Positions 30,126 through 30,130 of a stretch of DNA of 30,130 nucleotides are shown in pieces. The DNA is taken from positions 1 to 30,130 of the IMG/VR virus record IMGVR_UViG_3300001213_000059, one strand, 5' to 3'. Positions within the stretch are counted from its first letter, which is position 1. Each line of letters opens with the position of its first letter. The position numbers were made by a program, and so were the translations under genes. This stretch comes from a virus. Below the pieces are notes generated by a model. The model made no database searches and had not been told where the DNA came from. It saw only the letters and a list, made by a program, of their open reading frames with translations.

Positions 30126-30130
30126 TGTTG

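Noticed and set aside
1-30130. CRISPR array, insertion sequence or rRNA
   Set aside because: No regularly spaced direct repeats with unique spacers, no transposase with terminal repeats, and no rRNA-like sequence were seen.

Overview
The window looks like most of the genome of a tailed phage with a P22-type virion (podovirus-like, short tail), or a prophage or phage-plasmid form of one. The DNA is fairly AT-rich. Genes are tightly packed with many ATGA/TAATG overlaps and have Shine-Dalgarno sites of the TAAGGA or AGGACAG kind. The SSB ends in an acidic DDDIPW tip, the endolysin is GH108-like and the recombination genes are RecT/YqaJ-like, which fits a Gram-negative, probably gammaproteobacterial, host. 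The exact host cannot be read from the sequence. Large terminase, portal and scaffold are not seen. In P22-like genomes they lie upstream of the coat gene, so they are probably just outside the window.

Layout. (1) 43-8507, plus strand: head and short-tail genes in P22 order. These are the coat protein, an inserted HNH/zinc protein, a structural protein, a gp4-like tail accessory factor, a gp10-like stabilisation protein, a small structural protein and three probable ejection proteins. (2) 8572-15260, plus: a 21-residue membrane peptide, then a large tail-fibre/receptor-binding block. The block holds a 721-aa fibre, a 129-aa protein, a 766-aa fibre ending in a glycine-rich tip and a 345-aa fibre with 57-residue repeats. 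Two small proteins follow. (3) 15261-15684: noncoding, with a degenerate tRNA-like body and a cluster of CCGA repeats. (4) 15685-16643, plus: GH108-type endolysin and RusA resolvase. (5) 16646-18808, minus: SSB, RecT and YqaJ exonuclease, forming a recombination operon. (6) 18919-21677, plus: Cro-like regulator, small protein, O-like replication initiator and DnaB helicase. (7) 21762-24330, minus: eleven small genes including an XRE repressor, zinc mini-proteins and small membrane proteins. (8) 24475-25144, plus: zinc-finger protein and a terminase-small-like HTH protein. (9) 25205-25753, minus: a serine resolvase/invertase. (10) 25754-26405: a gene-free control region encoding a probable structured RNA. 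(11) 26406-27109, minus, and 27232-30125, plus: many small early-type genes, with a candidate replication origin at 28498-28725.

How it works together. A 16-bp palindromic operator (TTAAAGCTAGCTTTAA type) fills the spacer of two sigma70-type promoters (24361-24389 minus and 25923-25951 plus). Related sites lie between the YqaJ and Cro-like genes, and one weaker site lies at 27195. This suggests one phage repressor coordinates the recombination, replication, accessory and RNA units. The XRE protein, itself inside one controlled operon, is the best candidate. The O-like protein and DnaB would replicate the genome, possibly from the DnaA-box cluster near 28.5 kb. RecT, YqaJ, SSB and RusA would process replication intermediates, and the virion genes package and deliver the DNA.

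Most novel points: a small zinc-protein gene that appears to start at ATT behind a near-perfect Shine-Dalgarno (28070) with a second possible ATT start at 26705; the operator-in-spacer promoter family; the structured RNA at 25956-26077; the DnaA-box cluster; and the tRNA-like body lacking a paired acceptor stem. All functional calls come from reading the sequence and from remembered family motifs. No database search was done.
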